From Pseudomonas fluorescens (GTDB taxonomy: Bacteria > Pseudomonadota > Gammaproteobacteria > Pseudomonadales > Pseudomonadaceae), in the NCBI RefSeq assembly GCF_001307275.1, contig NZ_CP012831.1, positions 1 to 64,000 of the forward strand: 64,000 nucleotides of DNA, read 5' to 3'. Made by a program: the position numbers and the translations under genes. Below are positions 9,283 to 17,845 of the stretch, piece after piece; the stretch's first letter is position 1, and each line of letters starts with the position of its first letter. Under the pieces are notes generated by a model. That model was not told the origin of the DNA. It saw nothing but the letters and a program-made list of their open reading frames with translations, and searched no databases.

Positions 9283-10026
9283 ATGAAACTGACTGATTTC
9301 AAAGTCCTGACCTTTGACGTAGTAGGCACCCTGATCAATTTCGAAGCCGGCATCTTGGCGGCTGTACGCAGTATCGGCGGACCTGAAGCCTATAACGTTT
9401 CTGACGACGCCATTTTCGACGCTTACAAAACCGCAGATGACGTGTACCGCGGCGACATGCGTGCTCCCAATCGATTCATGTACACCATGAGCGATATTTA
9501 TCAAAAGTTCGCAGCCGAATTGGGACTGATCAGCGATAAGGCCGCCGGTGATCGCTTTCAGGCTTCAGTGGTCTCCTGGCCAGCCTTTGCCGATTCCGTG
9601 GATGCCCTGGCTCGCCTGCGCAAGCATTTCCGTCTAGTCGCCATGACCAACGTCGATCGCACTTCCTTCTCCGCTTACCAATTCACCCTGGGCTATCCGT
9701 TCCATGACTCGCTCACCAGCGAAGAGACCGGCGTACATAAGCCCGACCCACTGTATTTTGCTTACAACCAAGGACGTCAGTCGGCTTCAGGTTTCCAGAA
9801 ACGTGACATTTTGCATGTCGCTCAGAGCCAGTATCACGACATCGGTGTGGCGCACGAGGCGGGCTATACCACTTGCTGGATCGAACGTCGTCAAGACATC
9901 CCGGGCTATGGCGCCACGCCCGTGCCTGAAAAGGTCACTCAACCCGACTTCCACTTCCACTCAATGAAAGAGCTGGCTGACGCAGTGGAAGCCGAGTTGA
10001 GCAACCCAGCCATGAAATATTCCTGA
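9283..10026 (+). CDS. HAD-superfamily hydrolase, type II haloacid-dehalogenase-like
   Basis: This 247-residue HAD protein has motif I FDVVGTL (nucleophile Asp near residue 12). The second Asp of phosphatases is replaced by Val, as in the type II dehalogenase subgroup. Motif II is MTNVD, the motif III Lys is in TGVHKPDP, and the last motif is around HVAQSQYHDIGVAHEAG. The ATG at 9283 has GGAG 8 bases upstream; an in-frame start at 9199 would add an unlikely extension. It sits between the binding-protein gene and the oxidase gene (11 bp before the latter), so it probably acts on the same imported compound. Substrate unknown. Confidence 0.8.
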   Translation: MKLTDFKVLTFDVVGTLINFEAGILAAVRSIGGPEAYNVSDDAIFDAYKTADDVYRGDMRAPNRFMYTMSDIYQKFAAELGLISDKAAGDRFQASVVSWPAFADSVDALARLRKHFRLVAMTNVDRTSFSAYQFTLGYPFHDSLTSEETGVHKPDPLYFAYNQGRQSASGFQKRDILHVAQSQYHDIGVAHEAGYTTCWIERRQDIPGYGATPVPEKVTQPDFHFHSMKELADAVEAELSNPAMKYS

Positions 10027-10037
10027 GGAAGCGAGCC

Positions 10038-11339
10038 ATGGCCGTCAGTCCTTTTGCAGCCGATATTGCTTCACTGTGGCAATCCACGGCCGTTGACGCT
10101 CCGTCATTTCCAGCGCTGGAAGGTGATCGAAGCTATGACGTGGTCGTGGTGGGGGGAGGCTATACCGGGTTGTCCACGGCGCATTATTTGGCGAAAAAAG
10201 GGCTGGCAACAGTGGTGCTGGAAGCCAGTCGCATCGGCTGGGGGGCGAGCGGTCGAAATGGTGGCGTGGTGTCGGCCAAGTATCGTATCTCGCTGAGCAA
10301 GGTGGCGGCGCGATACGGACTGGAGATGGCTCAGACTATGCGTCGTCTATCCCTTGAGTCGGTGGAACACCTTGAGGAGCTGGTGGCGGTTTATTCGCTG
10401 GAAGCGGCGCAATATCGGCGTAGCGGCAGCCTGCATTGCGCGCACAACGAGGCCACGCTGGACTACTGTGTGCGGGAGGCGCAGTGGTTGCATGAGCATT
10501 TGGGGGATAGCTCCTTCGAAGTGCTTTGCGCCGGTCAGATGCAGGAGGAAACCGGCTCTGGCGATTTTGTCGGCGGCGTCCTCGACAGAGGTGGAGGCTT
10601 GTTACACCCATTGAACTTCGTCCGGGGGTTGGCCGACGGTGTGAGCGCGGCGGGAGTCAGTATTCATGAGGGAGCGCCCGTCATGGGCATTCGGCGGATG
10701 GGGACGGGCGTCAGGGTGGAGACACCTACTGGCACTGTCCGTGCCAAGCAAGTCGTGTTGGCTACTAACGGTTACTCGAGCCTAACGCCAGCTACTGCGC
10801 CTGTGCGCAAATCGGTTGTGCCTTTTCGTTCGGCGATGCTGGCCACCGAGCCTCTCACCGGCCCGCAGCTGGAGTTGTTGCGCCACGGCCGCAGCTACAC
10901 CGAAACGCGGCGGATGATGCGCTGGTTTCGGATGGCCGAGGACCGTCTGTTGTACGGCGGTCGCGGTGCGTTCGGCACGGATGACTCCGAGGCGGCTTTC
11001 AATGCCTTGCACGAAGCGATGGTCAAGCAGTTTCCCCTACTCGCCCGGGCGACCATCACCCATCGTTGGTCGGGGCTAGTGGCGCTCACAATTGACAGTG
11101 TGCCGCACGTCGGACGGATTGATGACCGCGTGGTCTATGCCATGGGTTACAACGGCACGGGAGTGGCCATGTCCTCATACATCGGTAAGCATGTCGCAGA
11201 TGTCATTGTTGGGCGGAAGCCAGAATTGGGGTTGATGTGGGCGGACAAAATACGCCGTATACCTTTTTATTCGCTGCGAGTACCCGTGGTTCGAATGGTC
11301 GCCGGTTGGTATCAGTTTTTGGACGCCATCGGACGCTGA
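10038..11339 (+). CDS. FAD-dependent amine/amino-acid oxidoreductase (DAO/PuuB-like)
   Basis: This 433-residue flavoprotein has the N-terminal Rossmann FAD motif VVVVGGGYTGLSTAHYLAKK (G39, G41, G44). It is followed by the substrate-domain signature WGASGRNGG, typical of gamma-glutamylputrescine oxidoreductases and related DAO enzymes. The C-terminal FAD-contact segment is near MGYNGTGVAMS. It is the third gene of the transport-hydrolase-oxidase set, 11 bp after the HAD gene. The likely reaction is oxidation of an N-methylated or otherwise substituted amine, with release of aldehyde or ketone and peroxide. The substrate is inferred from the neighbouring binding protein. Confidence 0.85.
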   Translation: MAVSPFAADIASLWQSTAVDAPSFPALEGDRSYDVVVVGGGYTGLSTAHYLAKKGLATVVLEASRIGWGASGRNGGVVSAKYRISLSKVAARYGLEMAQTMRRLSLESVEHLEELVAVYSLEAAQYRRSGSLHCAHNEATLDYCVREAQWLHEHLGDSSFEVLCAGQMQEETGSGDFVGGVLDRGGGLLHPLNFVRGLADGVSAAGVSIHEGAPVMGIRRMGTGVRVETPTGTVRAKQVVLATNGYSSLTPATAPVRKSVVPFRSAMLATEPLTGPQLELLRHGRSYTETRRMMRWFRMAEDRLLYGGRGAFGTDDSEAAFNALHEAMVKQFPLLARATITHRWSGLVALTIDSVPHVGRIDDRVVYAMGYNGTGVAMSSYIGKHVADVIVGRKPELGLMWADKIRRIPFYSLRVPVVRMVAGWYQFLDAIGR

Positions 11340-11407
11340 ACGTATCCCGAAAGAAATGACAGTCCCAGGCAGCTACACAGCCTCGGTCCGGAAGGAGTGA
11401 TACTGCC

Positions 11408-11698
11408 ATGCTGTTGGAGAATGAAATTCAATGCTTGAAACTAGGCCGGGAATTATCGACCAAACTATCGAAGTGCCGGGATGACCCTCTCGCCATGTGG
11501 CTGGCCAGTTACATTCGCAGGTTGATGTGCGAATTATTGGAAGCTGAAGATCCGAGCCAGCTGGCGCGAGCAAGTAGCGCCTGCATGGACGCCATATTGA
11601 AGCTCTGGGAGCACCGCGGGTTGCTGCCCTGCGCGAATCAACGTCGTCCTGCGGACGGTGTCACGAGCCAGAGTTTTAAAGCGAAGTCAGACAAATGA
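11408..11698 (+). CDS. Small hypothetical protein, helical
   Basis: This 96-residue ORF is read in one frame from ATG 11408, with GGAG about 15 bases upstream. The predicted protein is largely helical in composition (LARASSACMDAILKLWEHRG) and then a polar tail. There is no signal peptide or membrane segment. It stands alone between the oxidase gene and a gene-poor stretch. I do not recognise a family. The acidic/helical bias and a plausible start favour a real gene, but short length keeps confidence modest. Confidence 0.45.
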   Translation: MLLENEIQCLKLGRELSTKLSKCRDDPLAMWLASYIRRLMCELLEAEDPSQLARASSACMDAILKLWEHRGLLPCANQRRPADGVTSQSFKAKSDK

Positions 11699-12345
11699 AT
11701 ACATAGATAATCTCGCCATTGACCGCTCTAGGACTTGGCAAAAGTCCTTTGGCGCTCAAGATTTTCTCATAGAGCCCAGTGAGCATGTGCTCTCTGGTCA
11801 CGCCACGTCGTAGCGTCGTTTAATGCTCAAGTTGATCAAGTGGGGGAACGTAAGGCATTCGGTCGGTCAGGACCAAGGCCAAGGCCAGGCCTGCTCCGTG
11901 CGGGAAAAACCCGAAGGTTAAAAACAGTGTACCGGCCCCCAACTGTCAAACCCTTATCCGTCAGATCTCTTTGCTTACTCCGTCTGTCGACGTCAAAAGC
12001 CGCCTTTCTTTCAAAGCTGACATCGCCAAAATTGATTCTCAGCAAGCAGGTATCAGTTGACAGTAAAACTTGAAGTACATCGCAGCGATTGAAGCCATGA
12101 ATGAGAGTTATCAGTCACCCCCGGCAACGCGATGGTGTTATTGACGCCCAGCCATCAATACAGCTCATGGTTATATGCGATCACGCAGCTAGCTCTTCGT
12201 CATCCCTGTCGTAAAATCACGCCACGGTTACGCAGCCCCCTGCGTCATCGTCAATAGGCTCCACGCCCATTCTGATAGAAGCCATAAGGTTTTTTGATTG
12301 ACCTGAAAGCTCTCATAGTCAAGCAGCCCCCCCCCAGCCAGAGCC
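11699..12345. other. Gene-poor stretch, possible decayed sequence
   Basis: No convincing gene was seen. Short opposed frames at 11836-12073 are low-complexity (arginine/proline-rich) and match nothing I recognise. A run of nine C lies just before the methyltransferase region (about 12326-12335). The stretch may be the remains of an old insertion; no inverted-repeat ends or target duplication were found. Confidence 0.4.
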
Positions 12346-12423
12346 ATGACCGCACCAAGTCAGAATGAGGATTACAGTTCATACCCTCTGGAATTATTCG
12401 CCGCAACAAATGGAGCCCCATTG

Positions 12424-13104
12424 ATGCCCGATCCGATCAAGCTTGAATTTTCCGAAAAGTACGACGATAAGCACGCGCAGAGTTATTTACTCAAGCATCA
12501 GGACAATCTGGCCCGCCGTTTATCCCACAAACGCGACGAGCAATTGGCGCGTAGTGCGTTGGTCGCCGCTGGCGAGCCTGGCTTGGTGCTGGACTTGCCG
12601 TGTGGGGCCGGGCGTTTCTGGCCGTTACTGGCGCAAAAGCCTGGTCGCGTGATCATCGGCGCAGACAATTCTGAGTCGATGTTGAAGGTCGCAACCATCG
12701 CCCAACCGGCGGAGGTGGTGAAACGGGTTCGCCCGTTGCAGACCTCTGCCTTTGCTATCGATTTACCGGACAACGCGGTCGACAACATATTCTGCATGCG
12801 CTTGATGCACCACATCGGCGCCCCTGAGCACAGACTCGCGATACTGCGTGAGTTTCAACGCGTTACTCGCGACAGCGTAATTATCTCACTATGGGTGGAC
12901 GGGAACTTCAAGGCTTGGAAACGCAAGCGTACCGAAGTGCGTCGTCGCAACAAAGGAGAACAGGAAGGTTACCAAAATCGGTTCGTGTTACCGGCTACTA
13001 CTGTCGAGGCAGAGTTTGAACAGGTCGGTTTCCGTGTTCAGAAATCCCTGGACTTCATACCGTTCTACGCCATGTGGCGAGTGTATGTTTTGCGCAAAAA
13101 ATAA
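12424..13104 (+). CDS. Class I SAM-dependent methyltransferase
   Basis: This 226-residue protein has motif I VLDLPCGAGRFWPLL (SAM-binding glycines), motif II GADNSESMLKVA, and a motif IV-like stretch LPDNAVDNIFCMRLMHHI typical of methyltransf_11/25 enzymes. I favour the ATG at 12424 (MPDPIKLEFSEKYDDKHAQ); an in-frame ATG at 12346 adds 26 poorly structured residues. A short basic insert (KAWKRKRTEVRRRNKGE) precedes the last strands and often marks lipopolysaccharide- or core-associated members. It is the last intact chromosomal-type gene before the ICE. Acceptor unknown. Confidence 0.8.
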   Translation: MPDPIKLEFSEKYDDKHAQSYLLKHQDNLARRLSHKRDEQLARSALVAAGEPGLVLDLPCGAGRFWPLLAQKPGRVIIGADNSESMLKVATIAQPAEVVKRVRPLQTSAFAIDLPDNAVDNIFCMRLMHHIGAPEHRLAILREFQRVTRDSVIISLWVDGNFKAWKRKRTEVRRRNKGEQEGYQNRFVLPATTVEAEFEQVGFRVQKSLDFIPFYAMWRVYVLRKK

Positions 13105-13159
13105 TAGATGGCTATCGGCCGCTTATTCACTTGATGGTGTTTATAGTTTACGCCCCCTC

Positions 13160-13500
13160 GAATCATAGGCCACATGATCAGCTCCGTGGATGGGCGCCTC
13201 GTGTCTTTCCGATGGACATTTCTCCCCAACGGAGACGGTGAGCGAACGATTAGCAACCATTACGAGCGAATTGCCGCCAGCGTGGGCGAAGACGGTTTCA
13301 TCATAGGTCGAAAGACCTGGGAAGGTAACGGCTGGGTTACCGGACAGCGCATAGAGGCCTCGGGGGGTCTGCTTCTCAGGCCCAACGGTAGAGGTGGAGA
13401 TGGCAGGTGCCTGCCACTCTCCACTTGCGTGCAGCGACAACGAACGTATTCGTCAGCGCCTGGGCAAACGGTGGCTTACAGCGATAGTAGGTTAGGGGGC
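13160..13500 (+). pseudogene. Remnant of RibD C-terminal/DHFR-like reductase gene
   Basis: The frame around 13174 reads HMISSVDGRLVS, then ERTISNHYERIAA and DGFIIGRKTWEGNGW. This is the opening strand, substrate helix and GR-T motif of the RibD-C/dihydrofolate-reductase-like family. After about 13340 the reading becomes low-complexity and unlike the family, and the frame ends at 13521, far short of the usual 220 residues. No convincing start with a ribosome site was found; the codons before the ATG (RIIGH) look like lost N-terminal coding. I read it as a truncated and frameshifted relic next to the ICE, perhaps cut by an insertion event. Confidence 0.6.
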
Positions 13501-13521
13501 GCACCACATGTCTGCACGTAG

Positions 13522-14026
13522 GTCTGCGCAACACGTAGTTCGTATTATTGCTACGAGGATCTACGGCCCATACATTGGCAATTTATCTTTTTCGTGCATA
13601 GCAGTATTCTGCCCTACGAACTTTTAAGAGTAATCCCGCCCAGCTATTATCTCCGCGCGAAGCCACAACCACCATGAAGCCAGGTTGCGCAACACTTATT
13701 CACCATCAACTAATGATCCAAAAGACTCGTCTGGACGCATTCAGAATGTGAGAACGTTACATAGGAGCCACGCAATTAGGCTTCTCAGCTACTGTCTTCC
13801 ACATATGAAAACAACACGACGGTTCTGGATCATAGAGCTATCCAATAAATAGAAGTTAATAATAGCTAAAAGCTCTTCGTTAGATCTCCCCGGCCCAGAC
13901 CAACATCAGGACGGAGGTTATCAAGGGATCGATCTGAACCAAGAGACAGGCACCGCAAGGAAGCAAAGGCCAGTACAGGCGTCTAAAAAGGTACCTAGCG
14001 GTTGCACCCCGGATGAGGCCGCTAGC
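13522..14026. other. Non-coding stretch at the presumed ICE left boundary
   Basis: No gene supported. The stretch is more AT-rich than its neighbours between about 13600 and 13880. No tRNA 3-prime end or obvious attachment repeat could be recognised. A 7-base inverted repeat (CTAGCGG 13995-14001, CCGCTAG 14019-14025) brackets a GAGG ribosome site just before the next start codon. The chromosome/ICE junction probably lies in or near this stretch. Confidence 0.4.
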
Positions 14027-14776
14027 ATGTACACAGCTCACAGTTTCAATCCATGGGAAAAATCGTTTTACCGGCCGATTGATGCTGCCATACGCTGGTG
14101 TGGGCTAATGGATCACGAGGCTCGAATTCTAGACAGCGCCTGGGATTGTCCAGGCTTGCTGTCGAAGCAATTTCCCCAATGGCCATGTCTGCATATCAAC
14201 ATGGGGAAAATTCTCGATGCCATACGAAACAACGAGATCCCTTATGGTTATTTCGGTGTGACGACTCGGCCAGGTAGCCCCGTCGACTACAGACTCGTAA
14301 CTGTCAGGCATACGGATCTCAAATATTGGATGATTCACCATTATCCAGACCAATTCCCAGCATTTCTATTTGGAAGGAAGACGCCTGATGAGTCAAAAAT
14401 AAGTATTGATACCTACCTGACGCTACGAGCTGATCGAGATGCTCTCGAAGTCAAGCTTAGGGCGATAGAGATCGCTCATGAGGCCCTTCTGGAGGAACTC
14501 AAGGCGATAGGCTTAGAAAGAGAACGCTTACACTCTCTAGTTGAGACACGAGGCGAGCTAAATGACCGTAGCGAGGCTGGATATCTGTGCGTCATCGGCG
14601 CTTTACTCGAAACCCTTCTTGGATCCTCACCAGGAGGAGTACCTAACTCGGTGTTCAAGTCGCAAGCCGCTATAGTTGACTCAATCACTGCGCACTTTGA
14701 AGGTGTTCTAGGATTGAGCAAGCGCTCCCTGGATAAAAAATTTGCTGCGGCAAGACGTAGCCTTTCTCGGAATTGA
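14027..14776 (+). CDS. ICE-end hypothetical protein, 249 residues
   Basis: This soluble protein has an N-terminal region rich in aromatic residues (FNPWEKSFYRPIDAAIRWC, then PHW-like segments up to about residue 120). A heptad-like helical stretch covers residues about 130-175 (LRADRDALEVKLRAIEIAHE). The C-terminal tail SKRSLDKKFAAARRSLSRN is basic and resembles the tails of uncharacterised proteins at ICE or prophage ends. GAGG lies 8 bases before the ATG. Its position next to AlpA and ParA fits a regulatory or maintenance role, but I recognise no function. Its base composition is more AT-rich than that of the flanking chromosome genes. Confidence 0.6.
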   Translation: MYTAHSFNPWEKSFYRPIDAAIRWCGLMDHEARILDSAWDCPGLLSKQFPQWPCLHINMGKILDAIRNNEIPYGYFGVTTRPGSPVDYRLVTVRHTDLKYWMIHHYPDQFPAFLFGRKTPDESKISIDTYLTLRADRDALEVKLRAIEIAHEALLEELKAIGLERERLHSLVETRGELNDRSEAGYLCVIGALLETLLGSSPGGVPNSVFKSQAAIVDSITAHFEGVLGLSKRSLDKKFAAARRSLSRN

Positions 14777-14778
14777 AG

Positions 14779-14813
14779 CATTGCATTGCAATCTTATCTA
14801 TTGCAATGCAATG
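14779..14813. repeat. Perfect 14-bp inverted repeat upstream of alpA
   Basis: CATTGCATTGCAAT (14779-14792) and ATTGCAATGCAATG (14800-14813) are exact complements separated by CTTATCT. Each arm also repeats the pentamer ATTGC. The site lies 3 bases after a stop codon and 73 bases before the AlpA start. No T-tract follows, so an operator or partition/recombination site is more likely than an intrinsic terminator. Confidence 0.75.
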
Positions 14814-14886
14814 ACACTCTCCCATCAGTGCTATTCAATTCAGGTCACTTCCCACTATGCGCCAACCCGCGCCAGGAGTGACCACT

Positions 14887-15117
14887 ATGCCCAGCCAACC
14901 TTTCCCCATAGCTGAAGCGCCTCAATCCATTAACGAACGTCACATCATGCGGCGTGAAGAGGTGGAGCGGAGAACTGGCTTCAAACGTGCTCACATCTAT
15001 AACCTAATGAAGGAAGGGCAATTTCCTAAAGCGAAACGTATTGGCATGCGTGCCGTCGGTTGGGACTCGCTGGAGATCGAGCAGTGGATTACTGAACGTT
15101 TGGCGCAGCAGGCCTGA
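14887..15117 (+). CDS. alpA: AlpA-family helix-turn-helix regulator
   Basis: This 76-residue AlpA-like protein has a MerR-type helix-turn-helix (IMRREEVERRTGFKRAHIYN), followed by the wing FPKAKRIGMRAVGW and a C-terminal helix EIEQWITERLAQQ. Such proteins regulate excision or the maintenance operon of islands and prophages. The ATG at 14887 has GGAG at 14874-14877; an in-frame ATG at 14857 lacks a comparable site. Its stop is 5 bases from the parA start, so the two are co-transcribed. The 14-bp palindrome upstream is a reasonable candidate autoregulatory site. Confidence 0.85.
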   Translation: MPSQPFPIAEAPQSINERHIMRREEVERRTGFKRAHIYNLMKEGQFPKAKRIGMRAVGWDSLEIEQWITERLAQQA

Positions 15118-15121
15118 TGAG

Positions 15122-15964
15122 ATGCGTGTGGTATCAGTGGTGTCCACCAAAGGTGGAGTAGGCAAAACCACAGTGGCAGCCAATCTCGGCGGTCTGCTGG
15201 CGGATGCGGGCTTACGCGTCCTGCTGCTCGATCTGGATAGCCAACCGACCCTCTCCAGCTATTACGCCTTGAATCACGAGGCTATCGCCGGTGCGTACGA
15301 ACTCATCGCGCTCAACCAGACAGATCCTGAGCAGATAATCTCCATGACCGAGGTCGTCGGTCTCGATCTGATCCTCTCGAACGATGACCAAGGCCGACTG
15401 AGTACCTTGCTACTACACGCCCCGGACGGGCGATTACGGCTGCACAATTTGCTCGACCATTTCCGTACCCGTTATGACCTACTGTTGATCGACACCCAAG
15501 GCGCACGTAGCGTGCTACTGGAAACGGCTATCCTGGCCTCCGATCTTGCCCTTTCTCCCATTACACCGGAAATGCTCGCCGCCCGTGAACTGCGCCGTGG
15601 CACCTTGAAACTGCTCAACGAACTTGAGCCGTTCCGCCACCTGGGCATGCCACTACCCTCCTTGCGACTGCTACTGAACCAGGTGAACGCCATTAGGATT
15701 GACACGCGGATGATCATCAGCGGTCTGCGCGAGACCTTCGCTGGTTCTACCAACATCTCGGTGCTAGACACCGTAGTTCCAAACGCAGTGGCGTATCTCA
15801 ATGCTGCCTCCCTCGGTCTGCCAGTCCACCGGATCGAAACGCGCCGGTCCCAAAAACGACGCTCGCCATCGGCACTGGAAACCATGCAAGCACTGGCCAT
15901 CGAATTGTTCCCGGAATGGCACACAGCAATCTCTACTTTGACCAAGTGCACGGAGGCTCGATGA
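15122..15964 (+). CDS. parA: ParA/Soj-family partition ATPase
   Basis: This 280-residue ATPase has the deviant Walker A motif STKGGVGKTT (residues 8-17), switch I DLDSQPTLSSYY, Walker B-like LLLIDTQGAR, and the IETRRS region before a C-terminal amphipathic stretch. These ICE ParA proteins stabilise the excised circular form and are needed for ICE maintenance in relatives such as PAPI-1 (soj). The ATG at 15122 starts MRVVSVVS. A longer frame from 15041 overlaps the alpA gene and is rejected. ParB is encoded 310 bp downstream, after one small gene. Confidence 0.92.
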   Translation: MRVVSVVSTKGGVGKTTVAANLGGLLADAGLRVLLLDLDSQPTLSSYYALNHEAIAGAYELIALNQTDPEQIISMTEVVGLDLILSNDDQGRLSTLLLHAPDGRLRLHNLLDHFRTRYDLLLIDTQGARSVLLETAILASDLALSPITPEMLAARELRRGTLKLLNELEPFRHLGMPLPSLRLLLNQVNAIRIDTRMIISGLRETFAGSTNISVLDTVVPNAVAYLNAASLGLPVHRIETRRSQKRRSPSALETMQALAIELFPEWHTAISTLTKCTEAR

Positions 15965-16049
15965 AATGAATCGCCAAGGCATAGTTCTCAATACGAAATT
16001 TTCGTCTGATCGACGTTGAGGCCAACTGTGTTTGGCAAGGAGTATTTTG

Positions 16050-16259
16050 ATGTTGGACCAGCTTCCTATCATTGTTCAACCATCCATCCACCCCTGCCGC
16101 CCACCTAGCGAGGAGTACTACACAGTGGTCTTTCGTCTACAAGACGGGCGCTCAGCCATGGGCTGGTTTCTCGCGGAACTGTCTCGTTATTTCGAAGGCT
16201 CTTGCACTGCCGAAATCGTCAAGTTCGAGGTTGGTGACCATTTGCGCACCCGGCGTTAA
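16050..16259 (+). CDS. Small ICE protein between parA and parB
   Basis: This 69-residue protein (MLDQLPIIVQPSIHPCRPPS and on) has the ATG at 16050, preceded by AAGGAG 8 bases upstream. The strand-rich middle (EEYYTVVFRLQDGRSAMGWFL) and short length fit a compact beta fold. It has no membrane segment. It lies 14 bp before parB and is likely co-transcribed with parA and parB. Small genes of this kind are common at this place in PFGI-type ICEs. No function is recognised. Confidence 0.6.
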   Translation: MLDQLPIIVQPSIHPCRPPSEEYYTVVFRLQDGRSAMGWFLAELSRYFEGSCTAEIVKFEVGDHLRTRR

Positions 16260-16273
16260 CTGAGGCTGCTCCA

Positions 16274-17845
16274 ATGAAGAAGCTCACTCAGGAGGAAATC
16301 ACAGAAAAACTGCACCAGGACCACTTCCCTCGCGGTCCAGAACTGGGGCGGTTGTCCGATCCACTCACTGATACGCCTATGCTGGTCACGCTGGAGCAGT
16401 TGCGGCCCTACGAACACAACCCGCGGTTCATCCGTAACCCACTTTATGACGATATCAAGGCATCAATCCGTGAACGCGGGCTGGATCAACCCCCGCCGAT
16501 TACCCGCCGCCCGGGAGAAACCTATTTCATCATCCGCAACGGTGGTAATACGCGCCTGGCAATTCTCAGCGAGCTTTGGCAGGAAACCCGCGACGAGCGC
16601 TTCTTTCGCATTCATTGCCTGTTCCACCCCTGGAGCAATGAAGTCAGCACCCTGCTCGGTCATCTGGCCGAAAGCGATCTGCACGGCCAGCTCACCTTCA
16701 TCGAACGTGCTCTGGCAGTAGCCAAACTCAAGACCATGCTCGAACCAGATGGAGCAACGCTCTCGCAACGCGAGCTGGCACGACGTCTTGCCGCTGGGGG
16801 CTACCCCATTTCACAGTCGCACATCAGCCGGATGCTCGACACCCTCGAACACCTGCTGCCCGCCATTCCACAAACCCTGTATGCCGGATTAGGTAAACCC
16901 AAAATTGAACGCCTGATCGGTCTGCGTAGCCAGGCTGAACGAACCTGGAATCGTTATCCAACCGACAACATTGCGTTCCCCAAGTTTTGGCTCGACACCT
17001 TGGGCCAATTTGATGCCGATCCCGAGTCCTTCGATCTTGAGCAAATCCAGGATGAACTGCTCGAACGCATGAGCCGCTTACTCGGACAGTCCTACCGCAT
17101 GTTGGCCTTGGAGCTTAGCGCCACACAACGGCCCGGCATTGTCATCACGCCCTTAGAGACCAGCCACCCGCCGAGCGTTGATGAAGCCGCGGTAGGACCT
17201 CCCTCCTCCGAGTCCCGCCCCCCATCAGTTGAACCTAGATCCCGGACCGAAAAAGCGCGAGAGGAGCAGCTCACGCTGCCCGAAACGAATGTCGCATCAG
17301 AAGTCAGCCCTCCGTCACGTATCCAACAGATTCGCGAACAGATTGATCGCGCTACTGCCACCGAACCAGCACCGACCGTCGAAACCTGCACGATCGACGA
17401 CATCTGGATCATCGCACCAGCACTGGATACCCCTGAACACTTGCGTTTAGCTATAGCCGGCCTGGCTCGGGAAATGGCGGCCTATGCCGGACAGCCCGAG
17501 TGCATCATCGACCAGAAGCAAGGCTTGGGCTTCGCCCTCAACATCGAGCAACTTGATCTTGCAGCGCCTCGTGCGGCCGGCGTTCACCTATTGCTCCTGG
17601 CCCTGCTGCGTGCCCAAGACGAAGTGAACTGGGAGGATCGCAAGCAATTACCCTCAGCTTTGTTTGGACAACTGCTATTAGGGGTTTATCAACTCCCGCT
17701 GACAGATCGCCCCGCCGTGAACATAGGTCTGGAGAGACTACCCGATGGTCTGTTAATCAAACTGTATCGCCTTATACGCCTAGCCCGACGTTTGATCGAC
17801 TTAACGCTTCCCCCTGAAGGTGGCTCAACAAGGGAGGTGCCATGA
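16274..17845 (+). CDS. parB: ParB-family partition protein, PFGI-1 class
   Basis: This 523-residue protein has a ParB/Srx nuclease-like N-terminal domain: LVTLEQLRPYEHNPR (residues about 37-51) and IRNGGNTRLAILSEL (about 90-105), where the GGNTR box replaces the usual GERR. A helix-turn-helix region (LSQRELARRLAAGGYPISQSH) follows, then a proline/serine-rich linker (about 300-345) and a C-terminal domain. The length and architecture fit the PFGI-1-class ParB group of ICEs rather than chromosomal ParB. It overlaps the next gene by 4 bp (ATGA type), so translation is coupled. Confidence 0.9.
   Translation: MKKLTQEEITEKLHQDHFPRGPELGRLSDPLTDTPMLVTLEQLRPYEHNPRFIRNPLYDDIKASIRERGLDQPPPITRRPGETYFIIRNGGNTRLAILSELWQETRDERFFRIHCLFHPWSNEVSTLLGHLAESDLHGQLTFIERALAVAKLKTMLEPDGATLSQRELARRLAAGGYPISQSHISRMLDTLEHLLPAIPQTLYAGLGKPKIERLIGLRSQAERTWNRYPTDNIAFPKFWLDTLGQFDADPESFDLEQIQDELLERMSRLLGQSYRMLALELSATQRPGIVITPLETSHPPSVDEAAVGPPSSESRPPSVEPRSRTEKAREEQLTLPETNVASEVSPPSRIQQIREQIDRATATEPAPTVETCTIDDIWIIAPALDTPEHLRLAIAGLAREMAAYAGQPECIIDQKQGLGFALNIEQLDLAAPRAAGVHLLLLALLRAQDEVNWEDRKQLPSALFGQLLLGVYQLPLTDRPAVNIGLERLPDGLLIKLYRLIRLARRLIDLTLPPEGGSTREVP

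Noticed and set aside
11836..12073. Two opposed short frames in the gap after 11698
   Set aside because: Low-complexity, Arg/Pro-rich products without ribosome sites or family features; treated as decayed or non-coding.
13394..13424. Long imperfect palindrome (GTGGAGATGGCAGG with its complement)
   Set aside because: It has one bulged base, lies inside the reductase remnant, and shows no match to a known attachment or REP sequence I can recall; not strong enough to call.
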